Source: Plantago major (taxonomy: Eukaryota; Streptophyta; Magnoliopsida; Lamiales; Plantaginaceae). Taken from it: a DNA stretch of 64,000 bases. Numbering within the stretch: the first letter of the stretch is position 1; each line of letters begins with the position of its first letter. Positions 11,701 to 23,200 of this stretch are shown piece after piece. A model generated the notes under the pieces. The model saw nothing but the letters and a program-made list of their open reading frames with translations, searched no databases and was not told the DNA's origin. The stretch is from assembly GCA_026545765.1 (NCBI GenBank), contig CM048842.1, forward strand, positions 66,812,371-66,876,370. The letters run 5' to 3'. A program made the position numbers and the translations under genes.

Positions 11701-14249
11701 ATCTTCTGGAGAAGGCCAGATAACATTGTCATGTTCCAACTTCTTTCTTGAACTTTCTGCCGTTTTTGTGTCTAGCTGCAAAAGTTGACATCAGATAAAA
11801 CAAGAAGAAAAAAAATTGAAGTTGTCTCAAATTCTCAATGATGACATGAGCAAATGCCAGTGAAGTATATCTAAACCTGTCATTCCAGACAAAAGTCAAT
11901 GATTCGAAAGCAAATGATCCAGCATTTTAATCTTTTTCATAATCCTAACTATTCCTCATCTTACGAAAATTATTCATATAGATACATATTATGTAACACC
12001 GATCCGCTAACCAAAAGATGAAAGACCTTATCACTGCACTACTTTTAACGTTTAAGTAGTACCAGAACCACATTACTTGGTCCTTATTTTGACTTTTAGG
12101 TGTAGCATGTTAATCCCAAATAATCCTTAGATGGCGCTTGTGTGGGCTTTAGCTTCTTTCCTGCCTCTGCTCAAATCTCGGCATAGATCCTTATATGGCC
12201 TAAATCATCAGGTGTTCGCACAACTCTAAAAACATCTGTTTTAAGTACACTATATTCGAGAATCACATGTAGTGGATGCATTTTCGGCTTTTAAGTCTTA
12301 CGAAAAAGAGACCAGAAAAAATCTAACTACAGATGCAAACACCTCAAAATGTTCAAAGAGCCATAAAAAAGACAAGCAGCAGCAGCATTTTAGAAGCTCT
12401 TGCAAGCACTACCTTACTCTTCTATACGGAGAGGACTGAATCCCATGCCCAAAAAAAGAAAGAATTTGTCAAAGAACAAAACAACATAAATGCAAAAAAA
12501 AAAAAAAAAAAAAAAAAAATACTTAGATAGATTAAGGCTCTGTTCTTTTCAACTGAAAACTCATTCAGTTCAGTTCCATTCAGTTCAGTTCAGTTCAGCT
12601 CGTCTTCAGTTCAGTTCAGTTCATTAAATTCATATTATTATTATTGTTGTTGTTGTTGTTGTTAATAATAATAATAATATTATTATTAATATTATTTTAT
12701 CATTTATTTACACACCCGATCTTTTGTACGAGGAAAATAAGAAAATTTATCCAATTGAGTTATTTTCAACTTTTTTTCTTTCTTTCTTTTTAATACGACT
12801 TTTAGTAGATCAATGAAATAAAGAGTATAGTTACAATTTGAACTAACAAAAAATCTACATGTTCAAAAACTCCAAAACAAGTTAAACCAAACCAAAAGTC
12901 GGACCAAACTTTATAAAAATAATATTATATATCACAAATATTGAAAAATGGCATTTATTCCTCTATATTATCTTCCTTGGACTCTATATTATCTTTCTCG
13001 TGCTCTATATCGGAATAGGCGTCAAATTCTCAATGTCATCTCCTTGCGCCATTCATCGCTTTCTTTCCTTGTCGGGTTCAATAAATCATTATCCACTCCA
13101 CCTTGGACATTGATATCATGTTGCAAAACTGGTATTTCAAGTTTACACATGCGCATAAAATTATGAAGAGTGAAGGTAGCAACAATCACGTATATTTGAT
13201 ATGTGTCTTCCATTTGAGGCATCGTATAAAGGACCTTCCACGCGGTTGGTTTTAAAGTTTGTTATACAATAATAAATAAAAATGTAAAGTGACAGAAAAA
13301 AGAGTAGGAAGAATGTGAGAAAGATGACAAAAATAATATATTTTTTTAATTGTGATTATATATACCATCATATAATTGTTATTATTATTACACAATAATT
13401 TCTTCAGTTCAGTTCAGTTCAGTTAGTTTCAGTTTCAGTTCAGTTCCATTCAGTTCAGTTCAGTTCAGTTCCATTCAGTTCAGTTCAGTAAATTTCAGTT
13501 GAAAAGAACAGAGCCTAAGGGGTGCCACACACAATCTGATTTTTTACGGTCCATTTCAAAAGACCGCGAGTGCGGCGAGCATTCGATATTAATATAAATG
13601 AAAAAAGATACACAATTCTCTCCAAATTTGAACAATTAAATTAGATGAAATTGTATCAAGAACAACAATACTGCTCCCTCGGTCCATTAAAAGTCTCTCA
13701 ATTAAGGAATGATAGTAGTTTGTAAGGTGTATTATATTAGTAACGTTGCAAGTGGGTGATAAAGTATAAAGATATTGAATAAAGTGACGATAAAGTAGGA
13801 AATTGAAATAATAAATAATTAGTTAATGGGTTAAAAATTTCCGTTTATGGGGTATGTGATTAGAAAGTTTCTAATGGAAAAAAAAAATTAGGAAGTTATT
13901 AATGAAACGGATGTAACAAAACGGAGGAGGAGAAATTTCTAACAAATCAAATAAATAGAAATAAAAAAGGATGGCTTTTTATTCGAAACTCCTTGGAGTA
14001 CTACAGAAAGCAAAATAAATAAACAAAAATCTTGGTTAAAAAAAAAAAAGGTTCAATTACCTGAGCAGAATCAGTTCCAAGAGCCAGAATCTTGAAATTG
14101 TTGGACAGCAATTTAGGGTTTTTGTGGAAACCATTACAAATCTTGAGAGAATTCTGAATGTTGTAATTGACGAAGAAAGAGTAGTATAACGGGGTTGAGG
14201 AAGTGAGCTGAGCAGTAAAACGGGGTTGAAGAATCATCATGGTTTCCAT
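5798..14249 (-). CDS. Starch synthase, SS5/SS6-like (GT5 family)
   Basis: Predicted plastid ADP-glucose-dependent alpha-glucan synthase. Fifteen exons: 14061-14249, 11251-11775, 11012-11110, 10878-10930, 10211-10268, 9876-9958, 9438-9515, 9129-9208, 7566-7732, 7207-7281, 6880-6920, 6459-6564, 6267-6349, 6017-6090, 5798-5913. All phases join, giving 608 residues. The first 60 or so residues, rich in Ser, Asn and Lys, look like a transit peptide. Motifs: KVGGLGD (from 131), HEWQTGA (250), [13 protein letters not shown] (near 365), ITRLVAQKG (about 422), YEPCGLAQ (503) and RKTGGLADT (523). The N-terminal extension is short, unlike SS3 or SS4. Arabidopsis SS5 is known to lack the GT1 half; here GT1 is complete with the EPCG glutamate, so activity is plausible. 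Class assignment is tentative; starch synthase identity is not. Confidence 0.9.
5949..5990. repeat. 21-bp tandem duplication in a starch synthase intron
   Basis: Two perfect adjacent copies of a 21-bp unit beginning GCCAGAATTTG lie in the last intron (5914-6016) of the starch synthase gene. This is probably a recent slippage or repair duplication and does not touch splice sites. Confidence 0.9.
9616..9668. repeat. About 25-bp tandem duplication in an intron
   Basis: Two near-identical adjacent copies of a unit reading AACACAGTAATATCTCTCT lie in the intron between exons 6 and 7 of the starch synthase gene. No function is apparent. Confidence 0.75.
12536..13515 (-). mobile_element. PIF/Harbinger-type element, decayed
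   Basis: A 980-bp insertion in intron 1 of the starch synthase gene. Its ends are inverted repeats GGCTCTGTTCTTTTCA...TGAAAAGAACAGAGCC, flanked by a 3-bp direct repeat TAA (12533-12535 and 13516-13518), the target duplication typical of the PIF/Harbinger superfamily. Just inside each end are runs of TTCAG pentamers. The middle holds a fragment of transposase on the - strand, so this is a deletion derivative of a coding element rather than a pure MITE. The orientation given is that of the transposase fragment. Confidence 0.88.
13022..13258 (-). pseudogene. Harbinger transposase C-terminal fragment
   Basis: Translation on the - strand reads [17 protein letters not shown] then [15 protein letters not shown], matching the end of the DDE transposase of PIF/Harbinger elements, where a pattern like LHNF follows an Ile/Val-rich helix. 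Only about 75 residues remain. The upstream catalytic part is missing, so it cannot encode an active enzyme. Confidence 0.75.
13672..13914. mobile_element. Stowaway-like MITE
   Basis: Imperfect terminal inverted repeats: the left begins CTCCCTCGGTCCATTAAAAG and the right ends TTATTAATGAAACGGATG. The interior is AT-rich and non-coding, about 240 bp. The CTCCCTC start is characteristic of Stowaway-type (Tc1/mariner) MITEs. The exact ends and TA target duplication are blurred. It lies in intron 1 of the starch synthase gene, about 150 bp from the Harbinger element. Confidence 0.6.
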
Positions 14250-15430
14250 TACTGAGCAATCAGTGAGCTAAAACAGTGTGCTATGATGATGATAATGATG
14301 CATTTGTTGCTGTGGGACTAGTACAATTATTATTATTTATTATATAGAGACTCGGAACGGCATATTTGTAGTTTTGCAGTGTACGATATGTATCGGTACT
14401 TGAGCAAAGGGACAAGGTGGAACAAAGATCTTATTCGACGGACGAGAATGGCTTTGTGCTTCGCATGTTTGATATTTAAACCAGAGTATATATTCCATTA
14501 AAATATGTAATCTTTTATGTCATAAAAATAAAAAAAAAATCAAGAAAATGAGGATATATACTTCGTTCTCTACAAGGGTATGTCTGAAGATCTTGTTGGA
14601 AAATCAAGAAAAAAATCAAGCTAACTGGAAGATCTTGTTGGAAAATGAGGATCTTGTTGAGAGTGAAACTAACAGAGACCGAGTGAATTATTATCTTTAA
14701 AGATTTTGGGTTATGGGGAAGGATGGCAAATCCGAATCCGATCATCGGATCGGATTTTGGATTGACTGAAGATGGTCTGAAACTTCGGATCAATCCGAAC
14801 TTCGGATCGGATCGGATTGATCCGAATGTGCACCCCTTATCATGGACAATCTGTTTGGGAATCGATTAAAATGCACAAGGTTTTAATTGAATTTTAACCG
14901 TGAATAGTAACTGAATTGTAATTGGGTTTTCAAAAATTGTGTTTGGGATGAAATTAAAATTTTATAGGTTTTATATGGTTGTTATATAGGGTGTATAAGA
15001 TTGAAGTGATGTGTGTAAGAGTTTTTAAAATTATTTGATTGGTTTAAGCTTCTTATAATAAATGAAAAAGTAAAGTGAGAGAAAAAGAAAAGGTAGAAAG
15101 ATAAAATTTAATTGAATTATAAATAGTTGGTGATTAGAAACGGGTAATGTTGAACGCGATTAAAACTAACAGGATGAAACATGTAGATCATGTACCGTCA
15201 AAAGTAAACTACCGGAGCGTGCATCCACACTCGACACATTTCCACCATTATTACCCCACATTCCATCACCACCCTTGAGTCACAATCACCAAAATCCAAC
15301 GGCTCAGATTGCACCGGAGGGGACCCACAAAGAAAGCGAAGTACTAGCACGCAAACAGCGTGTTCGAGCGTATACAGTAGTTTAATGAAAAAGTAAAAAA
15401 AGAAAAAGTAGACCAAGACTGACTAGTGAG
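14250..15430. other. Divergent intergenic region
   Basis: Shared upstream region of the starch synthase gene (-) and the STY13-type kinase gene (+). It holds GATCTTGTTGGAAAA repeated near 14590-14650 and, at about 14716-14840, a short segment dense in CGGATCGGAT with fuzzy inverted ends (AAGGATGGCAAATCCGA and TCCGAATGTGCACCCCTT) that resembles a hAT-type MITE. No gene is seen. Confidence 0.45.
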
Positions 15431-16277
15431 AGAAACCTCAACCTCTCCCTCTCGCTCTCTCTCTGCAATATACTCTTCCTTTCTCCTTTACCTCTCTCTC
15501 TTCATTTCCCCGTGCTCCTTCTCTCTCTAGAAACTGTCTGCTTCAACACGTCGTCGCTTCGGTCTTAGCTTTCACCTATTTGCTTTCTGCACCTGAAGAG
15601 GATTGTCTGGGGAGGGTAGAATCGTTTTCACAGAAGTGCAGCTGAGTTTTGTGAGTAAAATTCGTCGGAAAAGGTAAAGTCAAGCTCTCTTGATCGAGGT
15701 GTATTACGCTCCTTGATCATCATCATCCTTCAATGTTATGGATTCCAAGTGTCTCTGAGTTGCGACGTTTTTGTTTGCTGTGTACTTTATTTGATTGTTC
15801 AGCCTTCTCTTATCTGTTGCTTATTCCGAGGTGCGATTTTGGTGGTTAAAGTAGAATTTTCTCCTATTCTTCTTTGAAAATCAATACAAATTTATTTTGT
15901 GTGTTTGTGGAAGTGAAAATGAGAGAACGCGTTGTTTTATAGGTAAATTGAGAATATGGAACAAGTTTTCCATCTTGTTCGAGCTTCATTTGGTTGTTGA
16001 AAGTTGAGAGTTGAGAACTGTAGTTTTGGTGTGTAATGTAAGGAGTTTTAGGCGGTAAAGCGATTTCGGCAGGAACTCATTTTTTTTGTTTGATTAGATT
16101 CATTTGGATCATGTAGTCAGTAGTCAGTACTAAGCTGAATTTTGATTAACCTTATTTGTCCATTTGATAGGGTTTTGGTGGCTCAGATCGAGTGTGGCAA
16201 TGCGAATGTAGGGGGTATAATTGGATTCCTTAGTTTCATTGCCTGGGTACTTATTCGATTTAGCTAAACAAGCGAGA
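15431..16277 (+). promoter_or_regulatory. CT-rich leader of the STY13-type kinase gene
   Basis: A strongly pyrimidine-rich stretch (CTCTCCCTCTCGCTCTCTCTC, about 15440-15540) precedes the kinase gene, as is common just around plant transcription starts. A good donor (AGGTAAAGTC near 15672) and acceptor (TTTGATAG near 16169) suggest a 5'-leader intron before the ATG at 16278. The leader intron is inferred from splice-site quality only. Confidence 0.5.
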
Positions 16278-19079
16278 ATGTTGGAGGCTCCGAAGTTCAC
16301 GGGCATTATAGGCCTGAACAATAACCACGACAACTACGATTTCTCGCAAAATTTCTACCGCAAGCTAAATGAGGGGTCAAATATGTCTGTTGATAGTTTT
16401 GGGAGCTTGCAGTTGAGCAATGGCGGAGGGTCTGTTGCCATGTCCGTGGACAACAGTAGTGTTGGATCAAATAATTCTCACACGGTCATGTTGGGACATG
16501 CCCAGGGTCTCAAGCGTCCCAATAATTATTCTGTTGCTGCCAGTGTGAATAATGGGAAGATGTCTCATGGGTTGAGTGATGATGCCCTGGCTCAAGCATT
16601 GATAGACCCTAGATATCCAACTGAAGGACTAGGTAATTATGATGATTGGACGATTGACTTAAGGAAGCTTCATATGGGTCCTGCTTTTGCTCAAGGGGCT
16701 TTCGGGAAGCTATACAAAGGCACATATAACGGTGATGATGTTGCAATTAAGCTTTTGGAGAAGCCGGAGAATGATGCGGAGAAGGCACAATTGATGGAGC
16801 AGCAGTTTCAACAGGAAGTAATGATGTTGGCGACGTTGAAGCATCCCAATATCGTTCGTTTTATTGGTGCATGCCGCAAACCCATGGTCTGGTGTATTGT
16901 GACCGAATACGCCAAGGGTGGTTCCGTACGCCAATTCTTGGTAAAGCGGCAGAATCGTGCTGTTCCTCTAAAGTTGGCTGTGAAACAGGCCTTGGATGTG
17001 GCTAGGGGGATGGAATATGTGCATGGATTGAACTTGATCCATCGAGATCTGAAGTCGGACAATCTTCTTATTTCGTTTGACAAGTCCATTAAGATTGCAG
17101 ATTTTGGGGTAGCTCGTATTGAGGTGCAGACAGAAGGAATGACACCAGAAACTGGAACATATCGTTGGATGGCCCCGTAAGTTTCTTCCTCTTTCTCCAT
17201 AAGTTTGTTGCATATGCAGCTGCATTTGGTCTTATGAATTGAGTGCCCTCTGTGTTGTTAGTTTCTTATCCTACTAACTGTTTCATATGAATCATTTCAA
17301 ACTTCCTCTTAAATGTCTTTAGGAGTCTTTTAATCAACTGTTTTCGGTCTTATCAAGTCATTATTAGGATGTCATTCACTTGGTCTTTTTGTCCAAAGGA
17401 ACATTGTATGCCTTCTGTGTGAGATATGCCAAAGTTTATCACAATCCTCAAGTTATACTCAATCTGTCCCATTTGATTCACAGTGTTTTCCTTTAATCCA
17501 TCCCATTTTGTTATCAACATTTCCTTTTCTCCGCAAGTTTTGTTATTTTTTTTCCGAACAAATCACTTATCTGATAAACATAAATACCCCACTCATCACT
17601 TTCTTGAATCTTACCAAGTTACCATTACTTTATTCTTGGGCCCACCATCTAATCCCCGAAGCAGTCACCTAAAATATCACTTAAGAGGCAAATGTTAAAT
17701 ATCTGTTTGACAGATGGAGTTTATATACTTCAATAGCAATGCAGATATCAGTTCTTTTTGCTGTTTGGAGTACAATGACTTGCATTTTTCATCATAAGTA
17801 CCTCCACTTGATCTATGAAATAATAAAAGAAAAAGGTCCACCAGAAGATAATCTATAATTTTCCCTCCATGTACATTTTTGCTAGTTTCTCTCGGTACTT
17901 GAGGGCTCTGAACTTACTCCATTCCGTCAATGTAGTTATGCAGTTGCTTTAGGCTGAGTATTTTTCTTCCTTTCTTTATGGGTAAAATAAGTAAAGAGCA
18001 TGTGTATTACTGGGCTTCTATTCTAACTAACACTATATTTTTAAATAATGAGAGATTTTCTGAATTCCAGTGGCATTTATATGTCAATGGCCAGTTAGTG
18101 GATCCAAACATTTACTATTAGCATATTTGATTTCTTGAAAGCAAGTCTGCTTTTGTTGTATGGCTGTTTCAGTCACCTGATTCCTTGTAAAGAGGTTGAT
18201 TGCAATTTTGTTTTTGGCTTTCGCACTTTTGAGGAGAGGCAGGTAAATTACCTTATTCTGAGAAATGAAGGCAGCTTTACTGAAGGCGCTCTGCCTAAAC
18301 TTTTACTAGTTTGGTGTCCAGTTTTTTATGCTTCAGGCTCTTCTAGTTATTAGCTACAATTGTAGTTCATTTACTTGGTTTGTAAACCAGTTTCAGTACC
18401 CATAGTTGGATGGACTTTTCTTTATTCTTTTTTACATTCATTTCTTGTAGTCATTTCACCGCATAGATGTTCAACCACAGAACTCTAGAACAATCTAGTG
18501 GAAGTTATTATCCCTGTTTCATTGGGAATCACTCTTCTTAGCCATAGATACACTGGTTAGTACAATGCAAGATCCAGTTTCTGGTGTTGTCCTTGGGCTG
18601 ATGCTGCTATAGTTACTTTGGCAATCATGGCAGTTTGTCATATATGTATAAATTTATAATTCACCAACTCTTCTTAATTTTGTGTCTATAGAATGACTAT
18701 ATTTTTGTGATACAGAAGGCATGTGTTCTGATATTGCAGGGAAATGATCCAGCACAGGCCATACACTCATAAAGTCGATGTCTATAGTTTTGGTATTGTG
18801 CTGTGGGAGCTTATTACAGGAATGCTTCCTTTCCCAAACATGACTGCTGTTCAGGCTGCATTTGCAGTTGTCAATAAAAATGTCCGACCAACCATCCCAA
18901 ATGACTGTCTTCCTGCTCTTAGTCATATAATGACTCTTTGCTGGGACCCTAATCCCGATGTTAGGCCCTCGTTCAGCGAGGTTGTCCAAATGCTTGAGGC
19001 TGCAGAGACAGAGATCATGACAACTGTTCGAAAGGCTCGTTTCAGGTGCTGCATGAGTCGTCCCATGACAACAGATTGA
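16278..19079 (+). CDS. STY13: Raf-like Ser/Thr/Tyr protein kinase, STY13-type
   Basis: Two exons, 16278-17176 and 18740-19079, join in phase to give 412 residues, close to Arabidopsis STY13 (411). The N-terminal 125 residues are Ser/Asn-rich with MLEAPKFTG at the start and a Gly/Ser/Met segment ([17 protein letters not shown]) characteristic of this clade. The kinase domain has the glycine loop AQGAFGKLY (138-146), VAIK with Lys158, HRDLKSDN (255-262), DFGVAR (275-280) and APE (299-301), so all catalytic residues are present. These are plant group-C Raf-like kinases; relatives are reported to phosphorylate chloroplast precursor transit peptides. The start was chosen as the first ATG that opens the conserved N-terminus. 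Clade is confident; orthology is probable. Confidence 0.92.
17177..18739 (+). other. Kinase intron with a MITE-like segment
   Basis: The single coding intron of the STY13-type gene (GTAAGT...ATTGCAG). At about 17462-17716 a 250-bp stretch begins CAATCTGTCCCATTTG and ends CTGTTTGACAGATGGAG; these ends are weak inverted repeats of a Stowaway-like type. The rest shows nothing recognisable. Confidence 0.4.
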
Positions 19080-20241
19080 TTGATGCGGATAAAGAATTAG
19101 AAATGGCAAGAGCAGAGTATAAATTGAAAAAGAGAGACTGAAGTCATTTGCAGATTTGTGTATGTATCAGGCTTAATTTCTTTCTTCAGATAGGGAAAAA
19201 AAGAAGAAAGTTGTGATAAAAAGACATCTTGATATGTGTTTTTGTCTTTTGATTTCTAAGCTATTGAATGTAAGATGATGAATTAGTGGTAATAGATGAG
19301 ATTGATGTGTATTTATGCATCTCCCTATACTTAGAGCAGAAGATGCTGCCTTCTTTAACTGCACATCATTAGTGGTTAGAAAATTGTACTCCGGCCATTT
19401 ATTTCACAATTTGCATTTTGCAAAATGATACACGTCCATAATTACTATGACGGCTCTCCTCCAGTCCTCCAAACAGAACTTACTGACAATGGAATAAGCT
19501 ACCTGTGTGTATCGGAGTACAATGTATCGGAGAGCTTTGTACATTATGATTAATGGCATGACATAGTTTTATTACTTGTGGGGTGATTTCATTTTCTAGT
19601 AATGTATAAAGTTTTGTAGGATGACTAAAAATAACAAACGCATGAAGTTCTGTAGAACGGAGTAAGTTGTATATTCGCTAGCTAATCAATTGGCCATGAA
19701 ACACAATGTTTACCAAAATTTTCAATTTCTCCTTGATCTATATAGATCTATTTGTCACGTATGTAAAATCACCAATCACATGATAAAATGTGTACTAAAA
19801 ATCCATCTAATTCTTTTGAGAAGGTTGAAATTAAAGGTATATTATAAATTATTGTTATATCATGTCAAATAAATATTAATAGCACTGAATTATAAATAAA
19901 TAACACATCAATTAGAAATTAACAACTTAACTTGAATTGAGAAAAGTCAATTCAAGTTTGGAGCCAAACGAATACATATATTAACAACTAAAATATTCAT
20001 ACCATTATAGTAATGAAGACCCTACTTTTTTTACACACAATTTACATAAGTGTACTAATTGAATTTTTACATTTTATACTGGTAAAACATAAGCGTAAGA
20101 AAAACAAAAAGGTTCAGAAGGTATATAACAAGAGAGCCATCAGAAAAAAAACCGAGACTATAACATGCCGGAATTTGTTTAGTTGAAGAAAGAGCAGACG
20201 ACTCCAAACAGAGGAGAGAAGATCACTGCTACGAATCGACA
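19080..20241. other. Intergenic region, kinase to TASH3
   Basis: Contains the kinase 3' untranslated region and the TASH3 upstream region. It is AT-rich. No ORF of interest, clear promoter element or repeat was found. Confidence 0.5.
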
Positions 20242-23200
20242 ATGGCGGTAATCTCTCGAGATCTCTATGAACTCCTTTCTGCCACATTTGAATTCATCGA
20301 TTTCTGAATTCTACTTCATGAATTTCATTTTTATCGAGTCATTTCTGCTCTTATCTTGTTCAGGAATCTTCTGGCACCACGCTCATGGATCTGATAACCT
20401 CAGACGGTTCGTCGAAGCCTCCGTCAGCTTCCTCCGCCACTGCGCCGCCTCCGATTGACTTGGCGGCGAGTACCGCCGGGATGGGGGGACCGGTGCCTGT
20501 GATGGTGGATCGGAAATCGAAGAGAGGAACTCTGATGCAGATCCAGAGTGACACTATCTCTGCTGCTAAGGCTGCTTTTAACCCTGTCCGGACCAATATT
20601 ATGCCTCAGAAGCAAAGGAAAAAGGTGATCTCTGAAGTTCAATTATGCAATTGCTTTTCAGCTGAGCTGTTAACTTCACTGCTTGCTTACCTGCATCTTA
20701 TCTTCAATCACTTACGATTTAAGCTCATTGTATTACACCTTATTGCTCTACTGGTTTCCTGCTCGTTATGAAGAGTGTGTTGAATAACTGTCAGTTTATT
20801 GATTGTTACATTGTGTTATCAGCAACCTGTGTCGTATGCTCAACTTGCGAGGAGTATTCACGAGCTAGCAGCAACGTCTGATCAAGTACTTGGCTCTCTC
20901 CAGTTTAATTTTCTTATTAAATACTGTGCTTCTCTTCTGTTTAGATGAATAGGCTTCTTAGTGATTTTCTTATGTGCATTTGTAGAAAAGTTCTCAGAGG
21001 CAGTTGATACATAATGTATTTCCAAAGCTTGCTGTTTACAACTCTGTTGATCCATCTTTGGCGCCGTCGCTTCTAATGGTATGGCTTGAGTCCATGTATT
21101 TTGTTGCATTGCTTCTTTTACTTCAGTAGTAAGTTTTTGGTTTCTGAAAGTTTAAATGAAATGATCTGTCCCATTTTTCCTTGGTAAACTGTAGCTCGAT
21201 CAGCAGTGCGAGGATAAGACAGTACTGAGGTATGTTTATTATTACCTGGCTAGAATTCTCTCAGATTCGGGTTCGCAAGGTGTAAGCCCGGGTGGTGGAA
21301 TACCTACTCCAAATTGGGATGCCTTGGCTGATATAGATGCTGTTGGAGGGGTGACAAGAGCTGATGTTGTCCCGAGAATATTCGAGCGGTTAACTTCTGA
21401 GGCTCTGAACGAAGAAGTTGACTGTGAGTGATAAAATTAGCATTATCTTCTTTTGCATGTAATTTGTTTATGCTATATAAGCTCTATGCTTGTTTCCTAT
21501 GAGATGCACGTCGATTAAGAGATGGGGAGCTGTTGAGCTTCATATTAGACTTGACCTCACCTTTATTATTTTAAGAAACATGTTGGCAATGAACCCCTTG
21601 GTTTTAACACCATAGCAACCCTGACCAAGAGTAATGAAGGTAAACTTGAAATCTCTAGTTTGATGAGAGATATATGTGCCCCCAACACGAGTTGTACATA
21701 CTCAAACCTTTAGATATGAGAGAATATCAAGACACTGGTTTCACTAGATTCCATCTGTTGTTGGTCAATTGGTATCCTTTTGGCCGCTACTGCAATACTT
21801 AAAGGAAGTCGAGCTTCATTTCAAAATATAAAAGCATTTTATTGTAAGCTTGTGTTTAATGTAGAAACCAAAAAGGCAGACACCAAATGCTACTTTTACC
21901 TAACTGTATCAAATGATTTACTGTCCTCTCCACTGAGTTATCTTCATCTAAAAAAGGACGGTTCTTCTGCTCTCTTAATGACCGGGAGCAAAGAATAATT
22001 TTCTCTGGTAGATGCTCAGTGGTTGTGGCTTGGCAGTCTTCTTGTGTTGAAACAAACTATGTCATGGATTATTTATACTTAATCCATGCATTGTTTCCTT
22101 TTCTTGACTTTCAATTATAATTTTACCCTGAGGCATGATGAATTACGTTACATGCTTGTTAATTAGCTTATAATCTCTTAAGCTGTAGGCAAGTAATTGA
22201 CTTTTCTTTTCTATGAAGTTCATGCACGGAGACTGCAAGCGTTAAAGGCTCTTACTTATGCTCCTTCTGGGAGCTCAGAAATGCTATCAAGGTTGTATGA
22301 AATTGTATTCAGCATATTGGATAAGGTTTGTACAAACTGTACCTTATTTCTCTGTGCATAATTATTCTAATTGATTATTCATTTTCTTCGTATCTTATCC
22401 TCCAAAAAATAACAGAAAATTTTCATCTCTCTTTGTACTGTTTTTACTTTTTACTTAAGAAAGCAGTAATGAATCACTGTATAGAACTGATTCCCTATCA
22501 TCTTCCATTGATGACCTACTAGTCTAAGAAAACAGCAGTAATGATGGATACGAAATAATATTGAGATAATCTAATGAATTTAATGCACCATGCTAATAAG
22601 ATCTCTCTCAGGGGCATAATTAAAATTTCTTTCAGAATTATTTTAAATGTGTATTTCGCTTGAAAATTCTGTTAAGAGGAAAAGAGTATGCAAAATGCTC
22701 CCTTCTTTTTTATCTCACTTTTCATTCCATCACTTATGTGAATTTGTTAGCTAAGTTTCCAGTGTAAGTTACTTTCTACCCCCTTCTTTTATCTTCATAC
22801 ATGTAATATACTTAAATATTTTTTATTTCTATGGTTATGTATATTTTCCTTTTGATATAAATAACATCTTATTGTGAACATCTTATGAGGGGTGTCTAAC
22901 TAAAAGTGTAAATTTCGGGGCTAGTGGTCCCCATTCTTTCTAATTTATTTTATTTTGATTATGTTATCGTTATAGAGACTTACAAAGCTCCAGCTATACC
23001 TCGTGCTCTAAATTTGAATAAAGAATTTGGCTGCAGGTGGCTGATCCACAGAAACGGAAGAAGGGTATATTTGGAACAAAGGGAGGTGACAAGGAGGTAC
23101 GCAGTAAATAATTGTTTGGTTATATTAATTATAGATATTGCACTAGAGTACACACTTATAAATATGTTGTTGTTTGTGCTCCAGTCTGTTCATCTAATAC

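Noticed and set aside
16221-16277. N-terminal extension of the STY13-type kinase ([16 protein letters not shown])
   Set aside because: It has no ATG start in frame; the conserved protein begins at the ATG at 16278.
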